DNA of 64,000 nucleotides from Martinezella lusitana (GTDB lineage: Bacteria; Pseudomonadota; Alphaproteobacteria; Rhizobiales; Rhizobiaceae), in contig NZ_JACHBG010000001.1 in the NCBI RefSeq assembly GCF_014207095.1, positions 806,001-870,000 of the forward strand, in the 5' to 3' direction. How positions within the stretch are numbered: the first letter of the stretch is position 1; each line of letters starts with the position of its first letter. Positions 17,957 to 25,843 of the stretch are shown here, piece by piece. The notes beneath the pieces are model-generated. The model was not told the origin of the DNA, made no database searches, and saw nothing but the letters and a program-made list of their open reading frames with translations. The position numbers and the translations under genes are program-made.

Positions 17957-18898
17957 TTACAAGCCGAGCCGGAAAGCTTGACGGGAAGCTAGCCGACCGC
18001 TGCCGTCGACCTGAAAAGGAGCAATGACGGTCTGGATCTCCGCTGCAGTCTCGGGCGCGATGCCGACCAGCGGCAGACGCACGTCCGGTTCCATGTCTCT
18101 CATGGCGGCGAGGGCGTGCTTTACGGTGGCGGGCTCACTCTCGCGCGCGAGCGTTTTGAAGAGCGGTCGCAAGCGCCTGTCGATCGAATGTGCTACGTCG
18201 AGGTTGCCGCAGGCGGCAGAGTGTTGCATCGAATGAAAGAGACGAGGAGCGACATTGGCGGCAGTGGAAAAGCAGCCATTCCCGCCCGCCGCTGTGAAGC
18301 CGAGCGCGCCTGTGTCGCTTGACGTGTAGAGGCCGACCTGTTGCGGCAGAAAGGCGCGCCAGAGGTCTATGCGCTCGATATCGCCGCTTCCATCCGCGAT
18401 CCCGACAATGCCGGGAATTTCGGCAAGTCGTTCGACTGTTGCGGGAGCGAGATCGATTGCCGTGTGCGATGGCTGGTTATGGATGATAAGCGCCATGTCG
18501 GTCTGCGCGGCTATTTGCTCGAAGTGATGAAGAACACCCTTCTGCGTCGGCTTCGAGTAATAGGGCACGGTCACGAAGGCGGCGTCGGCACCGAGCTGCT
18601 GCGCCTGCAGCGTCTCTTCGATCGTCGTTGCCGTGTCATTCGTGCCGGTTGCAACGATGACCGGCGTCTTGCCTTCGGAAAGTTCGACGCAGATCTCAAT
18701 GATCCGCATTCGCTCTGCATCGGTCAGCGTCGGCCCTTCGCCGGTCAGCGAGCAGGCCAGCAGCCCATCTATGCCGCTCAGCGACTGCCATTCCACATGT
18801 GCCATGAGATCGACGGTGTCGAGTGCACCGTCACGAAAAGGCGTAACGAGGGCGGTAATCGCGCCGCCGATACGCTTCTGCAAGCCTTGCCTGCCCAT
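17957..18898 (-). CDS. DapA/N-acetylneuraminate lyase superfamily protein lacking the catalytic lysine
   Basis: The 313-residue product has the full TIM-barrel of the dihydrodipicolinate synthase family. The DapA landmarks align: ITALVTPF (14-21), TGEGPTLTDAER (52-63), VPYYSKPTQKG (111-121), HNQPSHTAIDL (140-150) and VGIADGSGD (165-173). The Schiff-base lysine, normally in the GIKEATG motif, is Ala168, and the catalytic tyrosine of YNVPSRT is His140. It cannot therefore be an ordinary class I aldolase of this family; it may bind a ligand, regulate, or use another chemistry. It sits 10 bases after a small tail-anchored protein. Confidence 0.85.
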   Translation of the reverse strand: MGRQGLQKRIGGAITALVTPFRDGALDTVDLMAHVEWQSLSGIDGLLACSLTGEGPTLTDAERMRIIEICVELSEGKTPVIVATGTNDTATTIEETLQAQQLGADAAFVTVPYYSKPTQKGVLHHFEQIAAQTDMALIIHNQPSHTAIDLAPATVERLAEIPGIVGIADGSGDIERIDLWRAFLPQQVGLYTSSDTGALGFTAAGGNGCFSTAANVAPRLFHSMQHSAACGNLDVAHSIDRRLRPLFKTLARESEPATVKHALAAMRDMEPDVRLPLVGIAPETAAEIQTVIAPFQVDGSGRLASRQAFRLGL

Positions 18899-18908
18899 GT
18901 CTCGACGC

Positions 18909-19136
18909 TCAGAGATAGTGCAGCACGATGAAGAGCTCGAGACCGCCGAGCAGCAGTCCGAAGGCGAGCATCGCCCAGAATGTGCGCTTCTCGCGAATCT
19001 CGCGATCAGGAAACTGTCGCTTTGGTTGGATCTTTGCGACCTTCGCCGATGCGGCTCTGCGATGGTGTTTCTCGTCGCTGCTATGAACCAGGATCCGAAT
19101 GGATTCGGCCAGGTTGGTTGCGTGCGTCTCAATCAT
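18909..19136 (-). CDS. Small C-terminally anchored membrane protein, 75 aa
   Basis: The product has a hydrophilic N-terminus rich in basic residues and one C-terminal helix (FWAMLAFGLLLGGLELFIVL). The start at 19136 (MIETHATNLAESIR) has a GGAG 9 bases upstream; alternatives at 19151 and 19193 would add 5 or 19 residues. It immediately precedes the DapA-like gene (10-base gap). No family was recognised. Coding is supported by the membrane helix and the tight spacing. Confidence 0.55.
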   Translation of the reverse strand: MIETHATNLAESIRILVHSSDEKHHRRAASAKVAKIQPKRQFPDREIREKRTFWAMLAFGLLLGGLELFIVLHYL

Positions 19137-19295
19137 GGCAATGGTCTCCATATGTCCACGCAAGCGTAATTCCTGGTGGCATAGGAAATCCATTCCCCGC
19201 GGAAGGCGAGAAAGTAAGCGCGATATAAAGAGCGGAGCGGCCGGGAACCGCGTGCGTATAGGCGCTTGCTGTACCGATAAAGACGGGAGGTGGGG

Positions 19296-20309
19296 CTAGC
19301 CGACCGCCTGCTGGTTCGTGCGGTCGAGCTGCGTCACCAAGGCGAGGATCGTTGCGGAAACGGGTGTCGCCACGCCTGTCAGCTTGCCGAGAGAAACGAC
19401 TACGCCGACGAGCGGTGTTATTTCCAATGCCTTGCCGGCCAGCAGATCCTGCAGCATGGAGGTGCGTACCGGCCCGATCTGCCGCGAACGATCCAGCCGC
19501 TCCTCGACCGACATCGCCACATGCGCCCCCAAAGCCTCGGCAACTGCTTTAACCTCGCTCATGACCTGGCCGACCATGGATGCGAGCGCAGGATCGTCCA
19601 TGATCTCCGACATCAAGGCTCTGGTCAGTGCGCTGATCGGATTGAACGATGCGTTGCCCATCAGCTTGCTCCAGATATCGTCGCGAATGTTCGCGGAGAC
19701 CGAGATCTTGACCCCGGCCTTCTGCAGCAATGCCGCGATGGCTTCGATATCTGTCGTCGTCTCGCCGGATGGTTCGCCCAGGATAAAATAGCCGTTGTTG
19801 GCAAGCTTGATCTCGCCAGGGCCGATGACTTCCGAGCCCTGATAGGCGACGCAGCCGATCACCCGTTCCGGGCCGATCAGCCGCCAGAGATCGTCGTTCG
19901 GATCCAGCTCCTCCATCTGATATTCGGCATGGCCGCTCTTTCGGTCCCTGTGGAAATACCACCAGGGTACACCGTTGAGGATCATCACGACGCGGGTGCG
20001 GGCATGCAGGAGTTTGGCAATTCCGGGTACGGCTGCTGCAAGCTGGTGCCCCTTGAGCCCGGTGATGACCAGATCCTGTGGCGGCAATTCGCCTGCATCG
20101 TCCGTCGCTGCCATCCGCGCCACGAGCGGTTGTTCCGCCTCTGCTTCCCAAAGATGGATGCCGCTCGAGCGGATTGCCGCCAGATGTGCCCCGCGCGCAA
20201 CGACGGAAACCTGTGCCTGCTCAAGCGATGAAGCAAGCTTTGCCGCAATTGCACCGCCGAGTGCGCCGGCGCCGTAGATGCAGATGTTCTTGAAGGGGAA
20301 AGGCGTCAT
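19296..20309 (-). CDS. Ketopantoate reductase family (PanE/ApbA-like) oxidoreductase
   Basis: A 337-residue NAD(P)-dependent oxidoreductase. The N-terminal Rossmann motif is CIYGAGALGGAIAAKLA (10-26). The C-terminal helical domain has KLMGNASFNPISALT, which includes the catalytic lysine and asparagine of the family, and SMLQDLLAGKALEI. It probably reduces a 2-keto acid; ketopantoate in pantothenate synthesis is only one option, since PanE paralogues are common in rhizobia. The start at 20309 has a GGAG 10 bases upstream. It lies on the same strand as the tail-anchored/DapA-like pair. Confidence 0.85.
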   Translation of the reverse strand: MTPFPFKNICIYGAGALGGAIAAKLASSLEQAQVSVVARGAHLAAIRSSGIHLWEAEAEQPLVARMAATDDAGELPPQDLVITGLKGHQLAAAVPGIAKLLHARTRVVMILNGVPWWYFHRDRKSGHAEYQMEELDPNDDLWRLIGPERVIGCVAYQGSEVIGPGEIKLANNGYFILGEPSGETTTDIEAIAALLQKAGVKISVSANIRDDIWSKLMGNASFNPISALTRALMSEIMDDPALASMVGQVMSEVKAVAEALGAHVAMSVEERLDRSRQIGPVRTSMLQDLLAGKALEITPLVGVVVSLGKLTGVATPVSATILALVTQLDRTNQQAVG

Positions 20310-20546
20310 GGAATGATGCTCCGGGTCAGATCGCATGCGCTGCAAAATATGCCATGGCGACAATTTGGCGAGAGGTTTTTCGACCGCGCTGCGATCGAGA
20401 TTGAAAATCGCCGAGCCTTCTTGCACATTGCAATCGTATGAAGATTGAGCCATGCTCGTTCGTACTGGAATGAAATCAATGCGTAAGCGAAAGTCGGCCT
20501 CGGTTTGTTCCGCCGACATCGGTTGATGCGGGTCGCGAACAAGATC

Positions 20547-22457
20547 ATGTTTTCACTGCATGTCTTTGGTGGTTTGAAGCTTCTGGATGGTGCCGGGCGA
20601 GAAGTTGCCTTTCCTGAGAAGGGCCTGCTGATCCTGGCCTATCTGATGATGGCCCCCAATCTGCATGCGCCGCGCAGCACGATTGCCTGGCTTTTGTGGG
20701 GGCGCGATGACAATGGCGGCGCGCAAGTAAACCTGCGCAAGCTCGTTTCGCGGATAAGGGGTCGCCAAGCCGCACTGGGCAGATCGTTTCTCCACTTCAC
20801 TGAAAGCACCGTCGAACTCGTGTCACCGCCTTCGTTGGTCGATTGCTCGCTTTCCAAGGGCGTCGATGCCGGATCGGCGCTTGCGAAGCTAAAGTTGCTG
20901 GCGGAGGCGCAGAAGGCGGAGTTTCTGAAAGGGGTCGATTGCCAGAGCGCGATTTTTTCGGAGTGGCGGGACGCGCAGAAGCACCGGCAGAGCTTGAGGT
21001 TGAAGGAGGCGCTGAAGGTTGCGGCGGAGCAGGCAAACAGCAGGGACGAGATCGCTCTGGTGAAAGACGTGGCGACCTTGCTTCTCGGCAGCAATCCGGA
21101 AGATCCGGATATGCATCGAATTCTGTTGCGGATATTCGACGCGGCGGGTGAGGTCGAGCATTTTCGGCAGGTTTTCGAAAGGCGAAATGCACTTTTGGCC
21201 TCGTGGTTGCGTCGGCAGGACAAAATGCTACGACCGATCGGCAAGAGCACCATCCGGCCGGCGAGGAAGGCCACGTCCGCGTCCCGGAAACTGCAGATTC
21301 CGCTTTTGCTTCTGTCCTCCTGGGACAGGCCGGTCGCAGGCCACGATGCTTCATCCTTGCTGCAGGGTATCACCGTCGGCTTGTACGCATTGGAAAGCCT
21401 GGACATGGGAGATCGTTGCACCTCTGTCCAGGTCAGCAGGGTCGAACAGAATGCGGCCACAACCTTCAACGAAGGGGACGGCTCCTACATTCTGGATATG
21501 CGCCCGAGCGGCGGGGCCGATGAGCCTCGGCTGTTTTTGCAACTGGTCGATGCCGGCACGGATGAAGTTCTTTGGGCCGAGCGAATTGATGTCGGGCAAT
21601 TCTCGCCGAAGCGGGAAAGGGAGGCGATCACGCGTCACATCGTCCTTTCCGTTGCGGGGCAGATCGAACGCCGGGAAATGGTGCAATCTCATTTCGAGAA
21701 AAGCCCGATGGCCTATCAGCGTTACCTTGCCGGCAAGCGCTATCTGGAGCGCCTCTCGGTCCCGAACCTGCAGAGGGCGCGATCTGAGCTGGTTGCGGCG
21801 CTACGGGGAGGTGGAGATTTCGCGCCGGGCTTGAGCTTGGTAGCTCGAACCTTTTCCAAGGAATGGGTGCTGACATCAGGTGGTGACAAGGCACTGCTGG
21901 ATGAAGCCGAGAATTATGCGATGCGGGCGATCGCCACTCGGCACGATATCGCCGACGGCTATCGCGAGCTTGGCCTGACGAAGAGCTTTCAGCGAGCAAA
22001 TGACGAGAGCATAGAGGCTCTGAAGCTGGCCGAGGTCCTCAATCCCGGCCATGCCGGCATCATTGCCGACCATGCCGAGGTGCTGCTTCATTCGTCACGG
22101 CCGGACCTGGCGCTGGAGAAAATCGAAAGTGCCATCGCGCTCAATCCGGTAAGCCCCGACACCTATCTCTGGACGGCGTCCGTGGCGAGCTACACGCTTG
22201 GCCGTTTTGAAGCTGCTTTGGACTACATCGACCGAATGGCCGACGCTCGTCTGGCGGACCGGATCTCTGCCGCGAGCTGGGCGATGCTTGGAGAAGAAGA
22301 AAGGGCGGGGTTCTTCGTTCGGCGTGTGCACAAAACCACACCGGATTTCGACGTAGACCGCTGGGTGTCCGTCGTACCGTTTAAGGAGCAATGGCAGCGC
22401 GACATCTACCGAGAGGGGCTTCATCGAGCAGGCTTCTGGAGAGATAGCGCAAACTAG
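20547..22457 (+). CDS. SARP-like transcriptional regulator (wHTH-BTAD with C-terminal TPR)
   Basis: A 636-residue regulator. Residues ~1-95 form an OmpR-type winged helix (MFSLHVFGGLKLLDG, then STIAWLLWGRDDNGGAQVNLRK), followed by a bacterial transcriptional activator-like helical domain (~100-225). The middle (~240-390) resembles the extra domain of adenylate-cyclase/SARP-type regulators. The C-terminal ~200 residues contain TPR-like repeats (EALKLAEVLNPGHAGIIADH, EKIESAIALNPVSPDTYLW). The start is uncertain: TTG 20505, ATG 20526 or ATG 20547; the last fits the domain boundary. It lies directly upstream of, and on the same strand as, the membrane cluster at 22661-26850, whose regulator it may be. 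Confidence 0.8.
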   Translation: MFSLHVFGGLKLLDGAGREVAFPEKGLLILAYLMMAPNLHAPRSTIAWLLWGRDDNGGAQVNLRKLVSRIRGRQAALGRSFLHFTESTVELVSPPSLVDCSLSKGVDAGSALAKLKLLAEAQKAEFLKGVDCQSAIFSEWRDAQKHRQSLRLKEALKVAAEQANSRDEIALVKDVATLLLGSNPEDPDMHRILLRIFDAAGEVEHFRQVFERRNALLASWLRRQDKMLRPIGKSTIRPARKATSASRKLQIPLLLLSSWDRPVAGHDASSLLQGITVGLYALESLDMGDRCTSVQVSRVEQNAATTFNEGDGSYILDMRPSGGADEPRLFLQLVDAGTDEVLWAERIDVGQFSPKREREAITRHIVLSVAGQIERREMVQSHFEKSPMAYQRYLAGKRYLERLSVPNLQRARSELVAALRGGGDFAPGLSLVARTFSKEWVLTSGGDKALLDEAENYAMRAIATRHDIADGYRELGLTKSFQRANDESIEALKLAEVLNPGHAGIIADHAEVLLHSSRPDLALEKIESAIALNPVSPDTYLWTASVASYTLGRFEAALDYIDRMADARLADRISAASWAMLGEEERAGFFVRRVHKTTPDFDVDRWVSVVPFKEQWQRDIYREGLHRAGFWRDSAN

Positions 22458-22660
22458 AACGCCGTTTCACAACGACATGCGGCATGTGTCGTGACAGCTC
22501 GACATTCAAGCACATGTTTTCCAATCGCCGTGTGCTCGGGCTATTCTTTACCACAATCGCATCCTAACCTCGACGATATCGCTCTGGACCGAGAACAACC
22601 GGTGCGGTATCGGTTTGTCGCTCGTCCTTTCTAAGTTGATGAAATCACCGGGGAAGATCA

Positions 22661-24109
22661 TTGCGTTTCGAAGCCCTCAACCGTCTCTGGGACAGCGTTC
22701 GGGAGACCAGCCATGACTTCCGCGCCTCGACGGACGTCTTTCCGGTCGTCGATATCGAGAAGCTCGGCTCCACTCTCGACCTTAAAGAGAAGGGTGCCGC
22801 TGCAGGACGGCAGAACCGGCCGGCTCCGGACGCGCAATCCTTCGACGAAACGGAACAGCGCATCGTCGCCTGGGTCGAGGCGGAGAAGAAGAGTTCCTAC
22901 CAGGTTCTCGAAGACCAGTTTCAGACCTTCGACAGCCGGCTGCGCAACCTCGATTTCGAAGGGCAGTTTGGGCTCATCCGCCAGGCGAATGCCTCCAGCG
23001 TCTCGGATTTCAAAGCGGAAGTGGCAAGCGGCGTGGATGAGCTTCACGGCCTGCGCCGCAAGCTGAAAACCGCCGAGGATGAGATGGTGGGCTTCAAGGC
23101 TACGCACAAGCTGCAGCGCGCCGCGAAGGTTTCCAGCAGAGCGGCCTGGGGTTTCAAGGTCTCGCTCATCGTCTTCCTTGTCCTCGTCGAAATGGTGATG
23201 AACGGCAGCTTCCTTGCCAAGGGCAGCGAGCAGGGCCTGGTCGGCGGGGTAACGGAGGCAGCGGCCTTCGCCTTCCTGAATATTGGCATGGCGCTGATAT
23301 TCTCCTTCTTTTGCGTCCGTTTCCTGGTGCATCGGTCGTATGCGCTGAAGCTGCTCGGCCTTCTCGGGCTCGTCGCCTATGTCGCCGTCGCGCTGGGTAT
23401 CAATATCGCGCTCGCGCACTACCGCGAGGTCTCGGCAACGATTTTGAGCGGAGCCGGTGCCGAAGTGATCCAGCGCCTGAAGGCCGCACCGCTCGGGCTG
23501 ACGGAGCTGAACTCCTGGATGCTTTTTGCCATCGGCCTGATGTTCTCGCTCGTCGCCTTCATTGACGGCTGCTACCTTACCGATCCCTATCCGGGCTTTG
23601 CCGGCGTGCAGAAGCGTCTCGATGTGGCGAGAGACAATTATATCGATCGCAAGCTCGACCTGATCGAAGATCTTCGCGAGATCCGCAACGACCACAACGG
23701 CAAGATCGAAGAGATCATCCGCGACCTCTCGCTGCGCCGGCAGGAGACATCGGCCATCATCGCCCATCGAGCGAGGACCGCAGGCCTTTTTGCCGAGCAT
23801 CAAAACCACCTAGAGCGCGCCGCCAATGTGCTGCTCACTTCCTACCGCGACGCCGACCGGGCCGCACGCACCGAGCCAGAACCATCTTATTTCAATTCGG
23901 CCTATAAGATGGAACGTTTGACGCCTGTGATCCGCACCGAAGAGGAGTGGGATGACAAGGTCTTGGGCTCGCGTATCCAGGGTGCCCAGACGGAATTGTC
24001 GGAGCAGATCAAGCGGATCGGCGACGAATTCGAGCGCGCCATCGAGAAATACCATCAGCTCGATAATCTTTTCCCGGAGAGCATCCTTGGCGCGACGCAA
24101 GCGGCGTAG
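22661..24109 (+). CDS. Four-helix membrane protein with N- and C-terminal cytoplasmic coiled coils (cluster gene 1)
   Basis: No known family was recognised. The 482-residue protein starts at TTG 22661, preceded by GGGGAAG. Residues 1-160 are hydrophilic and helical with heptad-like stretches (VSDFKAEVASGVDELHGLRRK). Hydrophobic helices lie at about 163-181, 198-218, 228-250 and 286-304. The remaining ~175 residues are again helical (RDLSLRRQETSAIIAHRART). The last 23 bases overlap the next gene. It is the first of four tightly linked genes ending with a MotB/OmpA-like protein, so a scaffold or channel role in an envelope complex is inferred. Confidence 0.75.
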   Translation: MRFEALNRLWDSVRETSHDFRASTDVFPVVDIEKLGSTLDLKEKGAAAGRQNRPAPDAQSFDETEQRIVAWVEAEKKSSYQVLEDQFQTFDSRLRNLDFEGQFGLIRQANASSVSDFKAEVASGVDELHGLRRKLKTAEDEMVGFKATHKLQRAAKVSSRAAWGFKVSLIVFLVLVEMVMNGSFLAKGSEQGLVGGVTEAAAFAFLNIGMALIFSFFCVRFLVHRSYALKLLGLLGLVAYVAVALGINIALAHYREVSATILSGAGAEVIQRLKAAPLGLTELNSWMLFAIGLMFSLVAFIDGCYLTDPYPGFAGVQKRLDVARDNYIDRKLDLIEDLREIRNDHNGKIEEIIRDLSLRRQETSAIIAHRARTAGLFAEHQNHLERAANVLLTSYRDADRAARTEPEPSYFNSAYKMERLTPVIRTEEEWDDKVLGSRIQGAQTELSEQIKRIGDEFERAIEKYHQLDNLFPESILGATQAA

Positions 24110-24905
24110 CCGGCGCGGCGGATCCGCCGGTCTCATCATCGCAACGGTTTGCCTCGCCGTCCTGTCGCTCGGGATCGTCGGCGCCTATGGCTGGCTGCGC
24201 TACAAGGCGAACGGCAATGTCGCCGTCGATCAGGCATCGCTTTGCCCTGTGGACGGCCCGAAGGCGGAAACGGCCATCCTGCTCGATGTGACCGACCCTA
24301 TCGCCGACACGACGGCGCTCGACCTGCGCAACCAGTTCCAGAAGATCGTGACGGAGGTGCCGATCGGCGGCGCCATCGATATCTATGCGCTGACTGAGAA
24401 GGAAGGCGAGCTGATCCAGACCTTCCACGGCTGCAATCCGGGCAGCGGCGCGAGCGTCGACGAATGGACCAGCAACCCGCGTCTGGCGCAGGCGCGATGG
24501 GAGAAGGGGTTCCAGAAGCCGCTCGCCGATATCGCCGGCAAGTTGACCGAGGGCGAATCCGGCCGGCTATCGCCGATCATGGCTGCCATCCAGAAGATCA
24601 ATCTGGAAGTCTTCGCCAGCGCTCCGCATGGGCTACCGAAGCGCCTCTACATCGCCTCCGACATGATCGAGCACACCGCCGCCTTCTCGAATTATCGCGA
24701 CGGCGCTTCCTATCAGAAGTACCAGCGCAGCCCGGCAAACGACCGTTTCCGCACGTCACTGGATGGTGTCACGGTCAAGATCCTCGCCTTTCAAAGGCCG
24801 AACATGAAGTTCAGCATGGAGGATCTGGCGAACTTCTGGGCGCAGTGGATCAAGAACAACAACGGTTATTTCGACGGCTTCGTGCGGTTGGAGGGGATAC
24901 GCTGA
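24087..24905 (+). CDS. Membrane-anchored VWA-like protein (cluster gene 2)
   Basis: The 272-residue product begins at TTG 24087 (GGAG 7 bases upstream), inside the end of the previous gene. The first ~12 residues are strongly basic, followed by an anchor helix at about 14-34, so the bulk is periplasmic. The periplasmic domain looks like a von Willebrand A fold: a first strand with ETAILLDVTDP (61-71), a helix LRNQFQKIV, a strand AIDIYAL, SPIMAAI (162-168) and LYIASDM (187-193). The metal site would be DxTD rather than DxSxS, so it is degenerate. Cys53 and Cys116 might form a disulfide. The stop overlaps the next start by one base. Confidence 0.72.
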   Translation: MARRKRRSRRGGSAGLIIATVCLAVLSLGIVGAYGWLRYKANGNVAVDQASLCPVDGPKAETAILLDVTDPIADTTALDLRNQFQKIVTEVPIGGAIDIYALTEKEGELIQTFHGCNPGSGASVDEWTSNPRLAQARWEKGFQKPLADIAGKLTEGESGRLSPIMAAIQKINLEVFASAPHGLPKRLYIASDMIEHTAAFSNYRDGASYQKYQRSPANDRFRTSLDGVTVKILAFQRPNMKFSMEDLANFWAQWIKNNNGYFDGFVRLEGIR

Positions 24906-25843
24906 TGGCCGACAGCGAGGCGAGATACCTTATCCGCGACTATGGGCCGATGGTGCTCTTCGCCACCATCACCATCGGCGGCATGATCTTCATCTGGTCG
25001 TCGAAGCTCATGGAGTTGTCGCTACCGATCGTGACGGGCATTCCGCTCGTGCTGATGGCGATCTACTTCATCGTGTCGCTCGCCTTCGCCGGGTTCCGGC
25101 TGCACAATGAGCAGGCGGGCGACAATCTCTACTATATGGGCTTCCTGTTCACCCTGTCGAGCCTCGGTGTATCGCTTTATCTCTTTGCCGGCGAAACCTC
25201 GATCGAGACCATCGTCCGCAATTTCGGCATCGCCGTCACCTCGACTATTGCCGGCGTGACGCTGCGCATCCTCTTCAACCAGATGCGCCGCGACCCGATC
25301 GACATCGAGCGCAGCGTACGCCACGAGCTTGCGGAGATGACGCGGCGCGTGCGGACCGAACTCGATTCTTCTTCACGCGAATTCTCGCACTACCGTCGCG
25401 TCAGCAATCAGATGCTGTCGGAGGGATTCGAAGAAATCGCGCGCCAGGCCGAGCGCAACGGCCAGGAGATCAACAAGATCCTCGAAATGCTGGCAAAGCA
25501 GGCGGTGACCCCCATCAACGACGCCGCTGCCCAGCTGACGACAACGACCTCGCAGCTTTCGGAGATCATCGGCACCTTCGGCGCGGCCGTCGAAAATGTC
25601 GGCAAGAAGCTGGAGGAAATCCGTTCGCCGGAGGACGTCGTGCGGGCCGAACTGGCGCCGGCGATCACTGCGATCAAGGAGATGTCTGAGGCGCAGTTGC
25701 AGCCTTTGCGAAATATTGAGGTGGCGCTCGGACGTATGGCGGAAGCGATGGGACAGACGCCGTCGCGAGCCGCCGGCGATGATCGCGGTGTCGCTCCGAC
25801 AGGGGAAGCGGTGCCGCGAAAACGCTGGTGGCATCTATGGTAG
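24905..25843 (+). CDS. MotA/ZorA-like membrane protein with cytoplasmic coiled-coil tail (cluster gene 3)
   Basis: The 312-residue product has four hydrophobic helices (about 13-32, 41-63, 76-96, 103-124), followed by a ~175-residue hydrophilic helical tail (ERSVRHELAEMTRRVRTEL, LTTTTSQLSEIIGTFGAAV). The fourth helix, FGIAVTSTIAGVTLRILF, has the small-residue/threonine pattern seen in the pore helix of MotA/TolQ/ExbB proteins. Paired with a MotB-like protein directly downstream (starts overlap), it looks like the stator partner of an ion-driven motor. It differs from flagellar MotA in length and tail, and is closer in layout to ZorA. Its function is unproven. Confidence 0.72.
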   Translation: MADSEARYLIRDYGPMVLFATITIGGMIFIWSSKLMELSLPIVTGIPLVLMAIYFIVSLAFAGFRLHNEQAGDNLYYMGFLFTLSSLGVSLYLFAGETSIETIVRNFGIAVTSTIAGVTLRILFNQMRRDPIDIERSVRHELAEMTRRVRTELDSSSREFSHYRRVSNQMLSEGFEEIARQAERNGQEINKILEMLAKQAVTPINDAAAQLTTTTSQLSEIIGTFGAAVENVGKKLEEIRSPEDVVRAELAPAITAIKEMSEAQLQPLRNIEVALGRMAEAMGQTPSRAAGDDRGVAPTGEAVPRKRWWHLW

